Positions 1 through 8,923 of a DNA stretch of 64,000 nucleotides are shown piece after piece. Every line of letters starts with the position of its first letter. Within the stretch, counting starts at the first letter, position 1. The position numbers and the translations under genes are program-made. The notes beneath the pieces are model-generated. The model was not told the DNA's origin, ran no database searches, and saw only the letters and a program-made list of their open reading frames with translations. This DNA is from Acinetobacter corruptisaponis (GTDB lineage: Bacteria; Pseudomonadota; Gammaproteobacteria; Pseudomonadales; Moraxellaceae), in NCBI RefSeq assembly GCF_030053775.1, contig NZ_CP125669.1, positions 2,785,962 to 2,849,961 of the forward strand. The letters run 5' to 3'.

Positions 1-1990
1 GTCATTGTCATAAACAACATTTGAGGTTGTGGTTGGTGCGATATTGGTTGAGGAAACGCTATTGTCATCGCAATTATCGGCATTGCCAACGGAATTGCCA
101 AAGATATGGACAGGGGAGGTAACAGGTGCCGTAATGTCAACATCATCACCATTTCCGTTGCCAATACCATAGTTTTGCTCGCCATTGCCCGCAGCAGGGC
201 CGTTGCCCCAGCCATCAATACCATTGCCTGCGTTGCCACCAGCACCATTGTTGCTGTTGTTGGTGGTGTCATTGTCGAGTACTAGGTTTGATGTTGTGGT
301 TGGTGCGGTATTGACTGAGTCAACATTACCGCTGCCTACGCCTGCAAATGAGTTGCCCAGTACCTGAACAGGTGTCGTCCATGGTGTGGTGATGCTGGCA
401 TCGTCACCGTTGCCATTGCCGATACCGTAGTTGTTTTCCTCATTGCCTGCTGAAACACCATTTAATAAACCGCCATCGGCGCCATTGCCTGTAGCGCCAA
501 CGCCATTACTGCTGTTGTTGGTTGTATCGTTGTCTTCAACAATGGTGGTTGCGGTTGTTGGTGCAGTGTTGACTGAGCTGACATCACCACCACCAATCCC
601 TGCGATTGAGTTACCAAGTGCCTGGAATGGGGCGGTTACAGGCATGGTGCCGTCAACATCATCGCCGTTGCCATTGCCAATCCCGTAGTTTTGTTCACCA
701 TTGCCTGCCGCAGGAGCATTGCCTAAGCCACCAACCCCTGTATTTCCAACACCTGTCGAATTATTGCTGTTATTGGTGGTGTCATTGTCCTGAATATGTG
801 TAGTGGAGGTTGTTGCTGATGTATTGACAGAATTAACATCTCCACCGCCAATGATGGTGGCTGCATTTCCTACAGCCTGAACAGGAGTCGTCCATGGCGT
901 TGTGATATCAACATCGTCACCGTTGCCATTGCCAATACCATAGTTGTGTTCATCATTGCCTGCTGAAACACCGTTTAATAAACCACCACCATTGCCATTA
1001 CCCGCTGTACCGACACCATTGTTGCTGTTGTTGATCGTGTCATTGTCTTCAATGAGTGTGCTGGAACTGGTTGAGGTGTTGTTCACAGAATTGACATCGC
1101 CGCCACCCACTCCAGTAATGGCATTGCCTACCGCCTGAAATGGGACGGTGACTGGCATGGTGGCATCTACATCATCACCATTGCCACTGCCGATTCCATA
1201 GTTTTGTTCACCATTGCCCGCAGCAGGGCCATTACCCCAGCCACCACCATTGCCATTGCCTGCACCACCTGTACCGTTATTGCTGTTATTGGTGCTGTCA
1301 TTATCCTGGATATGGGTGGTAGAGCTTGTGGTGGCTGTATTAACTGAGTTTATATCTCCTGCACCAATCGCAGAAATTGAGGTGCCCACAGCCTGAACAG
1401 GTGTGGTCCATGGTGTGGTGATGCTGGCATCGTCACCGTTGCCATTGCCGACACCATAGTTATGTTCACCATTGCCTGCTGAAACGCCCGTCAGTAAACC
1501 GCCATCATTGCCATTACCCGCCGCACCAGCGCCGCTATTGCTGTTGTTGGTTATGTCATTGTCTTCAATGATGACCTGAGAAGTGGTGGGTGCAGTGTTG
1601 ATCGCATGAGTACCACCACCAACGGCAGAAATTGAACTGCCTACGGCATCAAATGGCATGGTTAGGGAAGGCGTGAGATTGACATCATCCCCGTTACCAT
1701 TGCCAACGCCATAATTGTGATCACCATTACCTGCCGCCGCGCCACTCAATAAGCCGCCACTGCTGCCATTGCCAGCAGTACCTGTATTGCCATTATTGGT
1801 GGTGTCGTTATCGTGGAGCAAAACGGAGGAACTGGTTGAGGTTGTATTGATGGCTGGTGTTGTGCCTGTGGCTGGATTGTTGATTGAATGGAAAGCTGTT
1901 GTGAAAGGAAGAGGGAAAGTGAGACCGTAACCGTTACCTACACCAGCACCATAGTTCTGTTGACCATTATCTGCTGAAATTCCATTTAAT
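1..1990 (-). repeat. Tandem 258-bp repeat array (alternating two-flavour units)
   Basis: The codons for the NYG motif recur at plus-strand positions 169, 427, 685, 940, 1198, 1456, 1711 and 1951, giving periods of 258, 258, 255, 258, 258, 255 and 240 bp. All periods are multiples of three, so the frame is kept. From about 1456 leftwards, units alternate between a flavour with LLNGVSAGN and TTPWTTPVQ and a flavour with GPAAGNGEQ and PVT. The higher-order unit is therefore about 516 bp. The two copies nearest the start codon (1951 and 1711) are the most diverged. The array continues past the left edge. Confidence 0.9.
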
Positions 1991-2151
1991 AAGCCTTGCC
2001 CGCCGTTAAGGCCACTATTTGTAGTGACTGTACTGCTATCGACCACCACGTTATTCGTCGTGTGAGTTATAGGTGTAGTCGTTGTTTGGCTATTGCTATT
2101 AGAATGAAAGAGGATGCCTGTAATTGGTGATAAAATACTTTTAAATAACAT
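1..2151 (-). CDS. Large Asn/Gly/Thr-rich tandem-repeat protein (5' part only)
   Basis: An open frame runs without a stop from ATG at 2151 to the left edge (717 codons), so the C-terminus is missing. A weak AGG lies about 9 bases before the start. The protein has no recognisable signal peptide (it starts MLFKSILSPITG). From about residue 60 it is made of roughly 86-residue repeats, each with an acidic DND-containing stretch, an N/G run such as NNSNNGxG, and the near-constant motif NYGIGNGNGDD. It has almost no cysteine or lysine. The composition suits a secreted or surface adhesin, possibly exported by a type I system because there is no Sec signal, but no export signal or anchor is inside the window. 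I do not recognise the family; the function is unknown. The reading frame is certain, the role is not. Confidence 0.8.
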   Translation of the reverse strand, partial: MLFKSILSPITGILFHSNSNSQTTTTPITHTTNNVVVDSSTVTTNSGLNGGQGLLNGISADNGQQNYGAGVGNGYGLTFPLPFTTAFHSINNPATGTTPAINTTSTSSSVLLHDNDTTNNGNTGTAGNGSSGGLLSGAAAGNGDHNYGVGNGNGDDVNLTPSLTMPFDAVGSSISAVGGGTHAINTAPTTSQVIIEDNDITNNSNSGAGAAGNGNDGGLLTGVSAGNGEHNYGVGNGNGDDASITTPWTTPVQAVGTSISAIGAGDINSVNTATTSSTTHIQDNDSTNNSNNGTGGAGNGNGGGWGNGPAAGNGEQNYGIGSGNGDDVDATMPVTVPFQAVGNAITGVGGGDVNSVNNTSTSSSTLIEDNDTINNSNNGVGTAGNGNGGGLLNGVSAGNDEHNYGIGNGNGDDVDITTPWTTPVQAVGNAATIIGGGDVNSVNTSATTSTTHIQDNDTTNNSNNSTGVGNTGVGGLGNAPAAGNGEQNYGIGNGNGDDVDGTMPVTAPFQALGNSIAGIGGGDVSSVNTAPTTATTIVEDNDTTNNSSNGVGATGNGADGGLLNGVSAGNEENNYGIGNGNGDDASITTPWTTPVQVLGNSFAGVGSGNVDSVNTAPTTTSNLVLDNDTTNNSNNGAGGNAGNGIDGWGNGPAAGNGEQNYGIGNGNGDDVDITAPVTSPVHIFGNSVGNADNCDDNSVSSTNIAPTTTSNVVYDND

Positions 2152-2617
2152 ATCGATATACCTATAATTATTGGAGTTTTGTTTTATTTACTTCTAAATA
2201 ATTATGTGACTCATGTCTCATAATTTAATCAATAGTATTTATTGGTTATCTATTTATTGTCAATATGGTTATTTTTATCATGATATTTTTATATTATTTT
2301 GAAGTTTAAATAAATCAAAAGCTTATATTTGATTAACGATATATTTAATTTAGGCGGGATATATGCAAAGGCCATCAAGAGGCAGGGAAAATACAGGGTT
2401 TTAGGCCATTAACAGTCTATTTAGTTAAATTAAAATAATTTTATTATGTTGAAATTAAATAAGAAAAGAATGTGAAAATGGATATTTTTATTGTTTCTAA
2501 TAAACAATTTATAAGCCTGTATTTGAATTGAAAATAAATGTTTCGTTTATGTATGCAGATTTTTAAGCAGAAAGTGTTGAATCTATAATCAGTTAAACTT
2601 GTTTTGAGCGAAAGTTC
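2152..2617. other. AT-rich intergenic region
   Basis: About 470 bp of strongly AT-rich DNA lies between the repeat-protein start and the tRNA-Arg promoter. I see no plausible gene or clear repeat. It presumably carries the promoter of the minus-strand repeat protein, but no convincing -35/-10 pair stands out. Confidence 0.5.
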
Positions 2618-2645
2618 TTATCAATTGGAAAAAAATGCGTATAAT
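2618..2645 (+). promoter_or_regulatory. Putative promoter of tRNA-Arg
   Basis: A consensus -10 TATAAT at 2640-2645 is followed by a GC-rich start region, 17 bp before the tRNA. A weak -35 (TTATCA at 2618-2623) sits 16 bp upstream of it. The -10 is convincing; the -35 is only a best guess. Confidence 0.55.
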
Positions 2646-2661
2646 GCCCTCCATCAAATAC

Positions 2662-2738
2662 GCGCTCATAGCTCAGCTGGATAGAGCACTTGGCTACGAA
2701 CTAAGGGGTCGGGAGTTCGAATCTCTCTGAGCGCACCA
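2662..2738 (+). tRNA. tRNA-Arg (anticodon ACG)
   Basis: A 77-nt cloverleaf: acceptor GCGCTCA pairs with TGAGCGC, the anticodon loop CTACGAA gives ACG, the T arm contains GTTCGAATC, and CCA is encoded. The A at the wobble position is expected to be deaminated to inosine, so it would read CGU, CGC and CGA. It is a single gene, not part of an array. Confidence 0.95.
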
Positions 2739-2764
2739 ATTTGACTTATCGAAAGATAAAGATT

Positions 2765-2793
2765 GAAAAAAACCGCTTAAATGCGGTTTTTTT
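2765..2793. terminator. Intrinsic terminator after tRNA-Arg, shared with the convergent gene
   Basis: The stem AAACCGC / GCGGTTT with a 6-nt loop has an A run on the left and a T run on the right. It can therefore stop both the tRNA transcript and the minus-strand gene ending at 2799. Confidence 0.8.
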
Positions 2794-2798
2794 GTGCC

Positions 2799-4097
2799 TT
2801 ATGCCTTTGCCTTGATTTTCTGTACAAATACCGCATTACCGCCAACTGCTGGCAATACGTCATGATACGGCAGGCTTCGCATTGCCCTGAGTAAAAATGG
2901 CGCTTTTTCATCAATTTTCATGCTGGTGGTCATTTTAAATAAAGTACCCTGATTAAGCTCGGTAAATCCCATCTGGCCTTTAATAAAACGCAAGTCACCG
3001 CCATTGGCATAAAAATTATTTTCAGTGGCATTGGGATAATTAAAATGCAGTTTAAAGGCAAATGGAATATTAATGACACCTAAGCCCACATTGACCTGAA
3101 TATCTGCATCCTGTCCCTGATTCTGAATGGGGGTGGTCACCACCTTTTTGATTTGCCGAGGGAATAAATCCTTATAGGCCAATGGAGTGAGCCATTTCTG
3201 TAGCTGTTGTGGTGTTTGTTTATAAAACTGATAGGTGGTGGAAAACCGCATGGCTTCACGTCCATGCGTGTACATGATGGTGGTTGGGGCATGCAGAAAA
3301 CTAACGGGTTGCTGTGATGTCTGGCTGAGCTGGGCGATTTTTGTGAGCTGGGCTGCATTGAGTTGAGGGCTTGGCATTTGCCCGCCATCAAGTGGAGCAG
3401 TGTTTTGTCCAATAAAACGGGTTCTTAAAGCCTCTAGAATAAAGGCGTTGCCAGTGCTGGGAACTCCAAGCTTGACCTCAGGAATCGCGTTTAAAATTTT
3501 CTTTAAAATAAATCCTTTCGGTTGGTTGAGGTCACCCCACTGGGTTAATGTCACCAGGGTCCGATGCTCATCCAGCGCAAACCATTCCAGTTTTCCGACC
3601 CCATAGGGAATGGGAGCGTCAATGACCAGACTGGCGATGCTGTTTGGCTTGATCTGGTGTTGCAGCGTGACATCCTCATTGAAATTGAGTACGGGAATTG
3701 GTGTTGGAATTGAGACCTTGTATTTCACCTGTACGATATTGCCCGACTGTTCAATGGTCTTGGCCGATTTTAGGGTTGGAAATAGTCCTACATAATGGCT
3801 AAAGTCCGTCAGCGTTTTCGCCACCTGTTGTGTATTGGCGGGAACGATGATGGCGGCGGAAGTAAAGCTGACACTGGGTTGAGGATTGCTTTTCAGGGTG
3901 GGTACTGAGGTTTTGACCGCAGGGTGGCCATAAATGAAAATAGTATCCTGGGTATAACTGGCCAAGAGCTGTGGATTGTTATGAAAAGGCTGCAAGGCAC
4001 TTGGGATATTGTCTGTCCATGTAATGATTTGAGTAAAACCAATTTGACTTATCCCGAATAAAATACCTGTACATAGCAGGCGGGTAAAATAAGACAT
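2799..4097 (-). CDS. Periplasmic protein with two START/SRPBCC-like domains
   Basis: This encodes 432 residues starting with a signal peptide (MSYFTRLLCTGILFGISQIGFTQ), so it is predicted to be exported. Two segments, about residues 85-215 and 255-420, each resemble the START/polyketide-cyclase (SRPBCC) fold: an early helix with a 'ANTQQVAKTLTDFSHY'-like pattern, then alternating strands ending in a 'LVTLTQWGDLNQPKGFILKK'-like segment. That fold usually binds lipids or other hydrophobic ligands in a groove. I chose ATG 4097 over the GTG one codon earlier because AAAGGA then sits 5 nt upstream instead of 2. It converges on the tRNA and stands alone on its strand. The ligand and role are unknown; the domain call comes from sequence pattern only. 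Confidence 0.65.
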   Translation of the reverse strand: MSYFTRLLCTGILFGISQIGFTQIITWTDNIPSALQPFHNNPQLLASYTQDTIFIYGHPAVKTSVPTLKSNPQPSVSFTSAAIIVPANTQQVAKTLTDFSHYVGLFPTLKSAKTIEQSGNIVQVKYKVSIPTPIPVLNFNEDVTLQHQIKPNSIASLVIDAPIPYGVGKLEWFALDEHRTLVTLTQWGDLNQPKGFILKKILNAIPEVKLGVPSTGNAFILEALRTRFIGQNTAPLDGGQMPSPQLNAAQLTKIAQLSQTSQQPVSFLHAPTTIMYTHGREAMRFSTTYQFYKQTPQQLQKWLTPLAYKDLFPRQIKKVVTTPIQNQGQDADIQVNVGLGVINIPFAFKLHFNYPNATENNFYANGGDLRFIKGQMGFTELNQGTLFKMTTSMKIDEKAPFLLRAMRSLPYHDVLPAVGGNAVFVQKIKAKA

Positions 4098-4292
4098 CAC
4101 ATTCCTTTGATTTTTTATAAGTGACTGAGTTAGAAATTCAGCATTTCAATCTTGATCAATGCCAGTAAATTGGAAAATAGTTATAAATTTTTTTGTGTGT
4201 AAAGAATAGCCATATTGTGTAAAACAACGTCTTAGCCTCTAAACTGGTGTAATATTTACGCCTATCCATGATGAAACAAATTGAAGTCGAGC

Positions 4293-4790
4293 ATGTCTGA
4301 ACAACGTCCAGCGCTATCCCTGCGTTATTACCTGAATTTAGAAGAGTCTCAGGATGGTTTTGCTTTAGTGACCTTTGGTAAAAAGACCTTTACCCGTTTT
4401 TTAACCCCACTGATTAGTATCGCCATTATTGTATGGGGTGCTTATCTTGGTTTTTCGGGTGTGGGGCGTTACTACGTTGCATTGGGTGCCTTTTTCCTGA
4501 TCATGCAGGGGCTGATGCGCTATTGGTTGCTGCCGATGTTGTTTAAACGCCAGTTTGTCCGCTATCAGTTTGGCAAGAGTGAACAGGGTATTGACCTGTA
4601 TCAGGATCATTTTGAGCTTTATGCCACAGGTAAAAAGCAAAGTGCGCAGTATGCCGAGGTGCAGTCTTTCGCCATTGGTAAACTAACCTATATGCTGGAA
4701 CTGAAAAACCATACCGTGGTGATTGTGCCAAAGCGGGCGTTTACGGATTCAGCAGCGCAAAGTAAATTTGAAAATAGCTTTAAAAAATAA
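4293..4790 (+). CDS. YcxB-like membrane protein
   Basis: This encodes 165 residues from ATG 4293 (MSEQRPALS); a TTG four codons upstream is a weaker alternative. Two closely spaced hydrophobic segments (about residues 41-60 and 65-87) form a hairpin in the inner membrane. They are followed by a soluble domain of mixed strands ending in 'VVIVPKRAFTDSAAQSKFENSFKK'-like sequence. This layout and the 'P+xxF' ending match YcxB-like proteins, whose function is unknown. It stands 29 bp before the FAH-family gene on the same strand and may be cotranscribed with it. Confidence 0.6.
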   Translation: MSEQRPALSLRYYLNLEESQDGFALVTFGKKTFTRFLTPLISIAIIVWGAYLGFSGVGRYYVALGAFFLIMQGLMRYWLLPMLFKRQFVRYQFGKSEQGIDLYQDHFELYATGKKQSAQYAEVQSFAIGKLTYMLELKNHTVVIVPKRAFTDSAAQSKFENSFKK

Positions 4791-4819
4791 ATAATCTTTC
4801 GAATAAATAAGGAAATGCC

Positions 4820-5461
4820 ATGAGTATTCATCCATCAAAAATTGTGTGTGTCGGTCGAAACTATGCAGAGCACGTCAAGGAACTGGGCAATGCCATGCCT
4901 GAACGTCCCATGTTATTCATGAAGCCACCCAGCAGTTTAGGCACTTTAGAACAGGGTATCACCTGGAACAAGGCCTTGGGTGAATGCCACTATGAATGTG
5001 AAATCTGCCTACAAATCGCACATCCCCTGTCTGGAGAAACAGATCGGGAAAAAGTGCTGGAAGCGGTTGGGGCACTGACACTGGGACTGGACTTAACCCT
5101 GCGTGATTTACAGGGTGAGCTAAAGGCCAAGGGGCATCCGTGGGAACGTTCCAAAGCCTTTGATGGTTCATGTATTCTGGGTGATTGGATTGAAACTGAT
5201 GAAATTGGTGATCTACAGGAACTTGAACTGATCTTGACCATCAATGGCGCTGAACGCCAGCATGGTTTCAGTCGGGATATGATCTTTGATATTGCTGACT
5301 TACTGATTAATATTAATCAGGCATTTAGCCTGAAAACAGGCGATGTCATCATGACGGGAACACCTGCGGGCGTAGGTGCCTTACAGCCCAATGACCAGTT
5401 AACCCTAAAACTGATTACTCAGTCGGGTGAATACGACTGGAATACGTTTGTTCGACCATAA
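4820..5461 (+). CDS. Fumarylacetoacetate hydrolase (FAH) family protein
   Basis: A 213-residue single-domain FAH protein. The hallmarks are the N-terminal SKIVCVGRNYAEHVKELGN, the metal-binding acidic residues in ECHYECEI and in LGLDLTLRDLQ, and the late TGTPAGVG loop. These enzymes use Mg2+ or Mn2+ to hydrolyse or decarboxylate acylpyruvates and related oxo acids (for example YcgM or oxaloacetate decarboxylases), in the cytoplasm. The length fits the short YcgM-type subgroup. An AAGGAAAT ribosome binding site precedes the ATG. The exact substrate cannot be read from the sequence. Confidence 0.85.
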   Translation: MSIHPSKIVCVGRNYAEHVKELGNAMPERPMLFMKPPSSLGTLEQGITWNKALGECHYECEICLQIAHPLSGETDREKVLEAVGALTLGLDLTLRDLQGELKAKGHPWERSKAFDGSCILGDWIETDEIGDLQELELILTINGAERQHGFSRDMIFDIADLLININQAFSLKTGDVIMTGTPAGVGALQPNDQLTLKLITQSGEYDWNTFVRP

Positions 5462-5483
5462 TCATGCATGTGCAATTAAGTCG

Positions 5484-5520
5484 GAAAATAGCCAATGACT
5501 CACCTGTCAGTCATTGGCTA
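5484..5520 (-). terminator. Intrinsic terminator of yihY
   Basis: An 11-bp stem AGCCAATGACT / AGTCATTGGCT with an 8-nt loop, followed on the minus strand by ATTTTCC. It lies just past the yihY stop. It could also act weakly on the FAH-family transcript. Confidence 0.7.
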
Positions 5521-5527
5521 TAAGCAC

Positions 5528-6790
5528 TCATTTCGGTTCTGTTGACATCTCAAAAATGGTTGAAAGTGGGATAGACAGTTTGGCTGCCAGATAGTCATTG
5601 CTTTCAATCAGGGCTGGACCAATTCTCTCCATCCATTCATCATCCTGATGTATATTGAAAACATCGGGGCGTAAAGGCAAGGGATAAGGAAGTGCGGTAA
5701 AGAAACTCCAGAAATCAACCTGCGCCAAATTGCGTACCAGAACATATTCGTCCTTATCCGTGCGCTTGATAAGATTTTGATTTTCAAGTTGCAGGACATA
5801 GGCAGGTAAACGCCCCAATTCACCACGACCAATAATATCCAGTAGTTCCGTTTCACTGACACTTTCACCGATTTGCTGTTTTTTATAAAACAGTTCCAGC
5901 ATATCCAGTAGCATCAGGATTGGATGGCGCTTTTGTTCCTTGCCTGAATGGAATGCAGTCAGGGCATAGCTGACTTCCACTCCCAATAAAATAATGTTCC
6001 AGGACAGATAGATCCAGAGCAGGAAAATGGGAACGGCAGCGAATGCACCATAGACAATTTCATAGCTGGTGAAGTTGCTCATGATCCAGCCAAATAAACG
6101 TTTCAGGGTTTCGAAAACCGTTGCACTGAAACAGGCGGCAATAACTGCTGAAAAGATCGGGACAGTGCGGTTTGGAATGGTCCAATATAAAATGAAGAAG
6201 CCAGCAATCGTAAGTAGAAATGAAATCAACCATAGGATTAATGAACCATTGAGTTGATAGCCTGCAAAGTTGTTGCTGAGAATGTTCATTGAGGCGACAG
6301 TTGAGGAAAGTACAAACGCACTGCCTAAAATGATTGGGCCCAGTGAAATAATGGTCCAGTAACGCATAAAGCCAATTAGGCCTGTACGGGTTTCCTTGAC
6401 CCGCCAGATACGATTGAAAACGGTTTCAATCGAAGACAGCATCAGTACGGTGGTGACAAAAAGAAACAGCACCCCAATCACGGTGAGGTTACTGGATTTT
6501 TCGGTAAATGCGTTCAGTGCCTTGTCAAAGGCAATGGTGCTTTTAGGCAAAAAGTTGCTGTAGATCAGTTGTTGCAGTTGTTGTCGGGCAGGTTCCAGTG
6601 CCTTGATGGAGGAAATGATGACCAGAAAAACGGTCAGCATGGGAACAACGGCAAACAGGGTGGTATAGGTGAGTGAGCCTGCCTGTTCCTGACAGCGATC
6701 CGCCTTGAAACGCCTTAACACAAATACAATAAATTGAAACCATGTTTTTTCTAAAAAAGGCAATTTATTTAGATATCGTTCGAAGAGCAT
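5528..6790 (-). CDS. yihY: YihY/BrkB family inner membrane protein
   Basis: A 420-residue protein of the YihY (formerly 'RNase BN' or BrkB) family. The N-terminal membrane domain (about residues 20-290) has the family features 'AGSLTYTTLFAVVPMLTVFLVIIS' early and 'YGAFAAVPIFLLWIYLSWNIILLG' near its end, with about six membrane helices. The cytoplasmic C-terminal domain (about 300-420) looks like a winged helix. Despite old names, the family's role is unsettled; proposals include transport and envelope homeostasis. It is a single gene on the minus strand, divergent from the wrbA-like gene with about 110 bp between their starts. Confidence 0.88.
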   Translation of the reverse strand: MLFERYLNKLPFLEKTWFQFIVFVLRRFKADRCQEQAGSLTYTTLFAVVPMLTVFLVIISSIKALEPARQQLQQLIYSNFLPKSTIAFDKALNAFTEKSSNLTVIGVLFLFVTTVLMLSSIETVFNRIWRVKETRTGLIGFMRYWTIISLGPIILGSAFVLSSTVASMNILSNNFAGYQLNGSLILWLISFLLTIAGFFILYWTIPNRTVPIFSAVIAACFSATVFETLKRLFGWIMSNFTSYEIVYGAFAAVPIFLLWIYLSWNIILLGVEVSYALTAFHSGKEQKRHPILMLLDMLELFYKKQQIGESVSETELLDIIGRGELGRLPAYVLQLENQNLIKRTDKDEYVLVRNLAQVDFWSFFTALPYPLPLRPDVFNIHQDDEWMERIGPALIESNDYLAAKLSIPLSTIFEMSTEPK

Positions 6791-6901
6791 GGGTTCATCC
6801 TATTGTTTTAATCAAAATCCTGTGCGTTTCACAGGACTTATTACCGCTAAAAATATAAAAAATATCGTATAGTGTTCTTTTTAACAAAATTATTGAAAGT
6901 G

Positions 6902-7501
6902 ATGCAACCTTACGTTCTTGTTCTCTATTACAGTAAATATGGTTCAACCAGACAGATGGCACACCTGATTGCAGATGGAATCGAGGCTGCGGGTGTCACT
7001 GCCCGTATTCGTACCGTTCCAAATCTGGCCACTGTGGTGACTGAGGCAGAGCCGAGTATTCCTGCTGAGGGGGACATTTACTGTACCCTGGATGATCTCA
7101 CCCATTGTTCAGGTTTGGCGCTTGGTTCACCAACACGTTTTGGCAACATGGCCAGTGAGATGAAGTATTTCTGGGATCAAACCACCAGTTTGTGGCTGAA
7201 TGGCGCATTGCACAATAAACCTGCCTGTGTGTTTACCTCTTCAGGTTCAATGCATGGTGGGCAGGAAAGTACTTTGCTGAGCATGTTACCGCCGTTATTT
7301 CATCATGGCATGATGATACTGGGCTTACCCAATTCAATTCCTGCATTATCCAATACCAAAACAGGCGGCACCCCCTATGGTGCAAGCCATGTCAGTGGGC
7401 CTCGCCATGACCAGAGCATCAGTCAGGATGAAAAAATCCTGTGTGAGGCGCAGGGTAAACGTCTGGGCGAAGTGGTTCAGGCTTTGGCTGATAAACTTTA
7501 G
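6902..7501 (+). CDS. wrbA: WrbA-type NAD(P)H:quinone oxidoreductase (flavodoxin fold)
   Basis: This encodes 199 residues from ATG 6902 (MQPYVLVLYYSKYGST), preceded by a GAAAG-type ribosome site; a GTG ten codons earlier gives an implausible start. The N-terminal YYSKYGST loop binds FMN phosphate, 'GLALGSPTRFGNMASEMKYFWDQT' is the WrbA hallmark, and 'FTSSGSMHGGQEST' is the second FMN loop. WrbA proteins are tetrameric FMN enzymes that reduce quinones by two electrons and limit oxidative stress in the cytoplasm. The length is typical. The stop overlaps the convergent hypothetical gene by 4 bp. Confidence 0.88.
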   Translation: MQPYVLVLYYSKYGSTRQMAHLIADGIEAAGVTARIRTVPNLATVVTEAEPSIPAEGDIYCTLDDLTHCSGLALGSPTRFGNMASEMKYFWDQTTSLWLNGALHNKPACVFTSSGSMHGGQESTLLSMLPPLFHHGMMILGLPNSIPALSNTKTGGTPYGASHVSGPRHDQSISQDEKILCEAQGKRLGEVVQALADKL

Positions 7502-7872
7502 CTCAGGGAAAGTCGATATTGCTGGCCCAATTTTACCAATTTCCAGAAATTTAGGTTGTCAGTAGGATAGGGAATCGCGGGTAAGCTTGGACTGAGCAGT
7601 TGTATTCTGTTTGTATTTCCCTTTTCTGAGATCAACACTGCATAAACATAATCCAGTAAATTAGTTGCGGTAAACACCTGTTTATAGGCATCCTGAAGTT
7701 CTGCGTTCTGGTTGGCAAAACAAACCCTATGTGGCTGTTGTTCTGAAATAAGGCTCAGGCCTAAGGTTTTTTCAATCTGGGTAACCATATCAAGATTGAG
7801 TTGCAGTGGTGATAGGGATAGAAACAGTTGATCAGTTTTAAAATACTGTGAATTTCCATGTGCTGTTTCCAT
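7498..7872 (-). CDS. Hypothetical protein, 124 residues
   Basis: A small cytoplasmic-looking protein without a signal peptide or membrane segments; it starts METAHGNSQYFKTDQ. The C-terminal half has 'IQLLSPSLPAIPYP' and 'NFWKLVKLGQQ'. The size and the placement of these segments loosely recall the psi subunit (HolD) of DNA polymerase III, but the resemblance is too weak for a name. It converges on the wrbA-like gene with a 4-bp overlap and lies upstream of nothing on its own strand. Coding seems likely because the codon use matches its neighbours. Confidence 0.6.
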   Translation of the reverse strand: METAHGNSQYFKTDQLFLSLSPLQLNLDMVTQIEKTLGLSLISEQQPHRVCFANQNAELQDAYKQVFTATNLLDYVYAVLISEKGNTNRIQLLSPSLPAIPYPTDNLNFWKLVKLGQQYRLSLS

Positions 7873-7955
7873 TTGATAAATTTCCTATTGTTTTAGATAA
7901 ACTATAAAAGTTTCTGATTAGGCTTGGCAATTCAGTTGAATGGATGACAATTTTA

Positions 7956-7982
7956 AAAATAAAAATGGGAGCATTAGCTCCC
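7956..7982 (-). terminator. Intrinsic terminator of lgt
   Basis: The minus-strand hairpin GGGAGC-TAAT-GCTCCC is followed by ATTTTTATTTTT, just past the lgt stop. Confidence 0.85.
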
Positions 7983-7989
7983 ATCATTT

Positions 7990-8802
7990 TTATTTGGTTA
8001 TTTGCCAGTCATAGATTTTTCTACGGTAGGCATACCACATCATCCATAGACCAATCAGCAGCATTGGTACAGTTAGAATCTGACCCTTGGTCATCCAGCC
8101 AAACAGGATAAAGCCCTGATCCGCATCGGGCTGGCGGAAAAACTCCATAAAGAAACGTGCCACGCCGTAACCGATCAGGAACAGGGCTGACACTGCCATA
8201 CGCGGGCGTGGTTTTGAACTAAACCACCACAATACGATAAACAGGATGAGGCCCTCACATAGTGCCTGATAAATCTGTGAAGGGTGACGAACCAGACCCA
8301 ATGGGTCTGTTGGGAAAATCATGCCAAAAGGATAATCAAGATTGGTTACCTGACGGCCATAAAGCTCGCCCCCAATAAAGTTGCCGATACGACCGAACAT
8401 CAGGCCTGTGGGTACACAGGGTGCAATAAAGTCCAGTGTTTGAAACCATGTTTTTTGGTATTTCCGACACCAGAACAGCATGGCGATCATCACACCAAGG
8501 AAGCCACCGTGGAAGCTCATGCCCCCAGTCCAGACCTGAAACAACCACAGTGGGTTTTCCAGAAACTTGCCGAACTCATAAAACAGGACATAGCCCACCC
8601 GACCACCCAGCACCACACCCAAAGCGCCGTAGAAGACCAGGTCGGACACCATGTCAGCTGTCCAGCCATCACGCTGTTTGGCTCGGTAAGATGCCAAGCC
8701 CCATGCACATAGAAATGCCAAGAGATACATCAATCCGTACCAGTGTACCTTGACTGGCCCTAAACTCAGTGCCACTGGATCAATATTTGGATAGGTCAGC
8801 AT
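7990..8802 (-). CDS. lgt: Prolipoprotein diacylglyceryl transferase
   Basis: 270 residues with seven membrane helices. Lgt moves the diacylglyceryl group of phosphatidylglycerol onto the lipobox cysteine of prolipoproteins in the inner membrane, the first step in lipoprotein maturation. The family signature is present as [14 protein letters not shown] (about residues 136-149), together with the conserved SFHGGFLG loop (His about residue 97) and the C-terminal 'MEFFRQPD'. The length is normal. It is a single gene with its own terminator. Several predicted lipoproteins in this window (PhoX, YfiB, the phospholipase-D family protein) would be substrates. Confidence 0.95.
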   Translation of the reverse strand: MLTYPNIDPVALSLGPVKVHWYGLMYLLAFLCAWGLASYRAKQRDGWTADMVSDLVFYGALGVVLGGRVGYVLFYEFGKFLENPLWLFQVWTGGMSFHGGFLGVMIAMLFWCRKYQKTWFQTLDFIAPCVPTGLMFGRIGNFIGGELYGRQVTNLDYPFGMIFPTDPLGLVRHPSQIYQALCEGLILFIVLWWFSSKPRPRMAVSALFLIGYGVARFFMEFFRQPDADQGFILFGWMTKGQILTVPMLLIGLWMMWYAYRRKIYDWQITK

Positions 8803-8923
8803 CGCTGTTCCTCAATTTAGAATTTGAAATTAAGTTTTGAGCAGATTGTAGCGGAATGATGTGAAAAATGTTGTACATTCAATGTGAAAGTCAACAGACG
8901 CTAAATGAGTGAAAACAGGATCA

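Noticed and set aside
185..1396. Plus-strand Pro/Leu-rich frames of 60-85 codons within the first 1.4 kb
   Set aside because: They are the antisense of the minus-strand 86-residue repeats and recur with the same period; no ribosome sites.
1..1990. Possible CRISPR array because of regular spacing
   Set aside because: The 258-bp unit is wholly repetitive and keeps an open reading frame; there are no short direct repeats with unique spacers and no cas genes.
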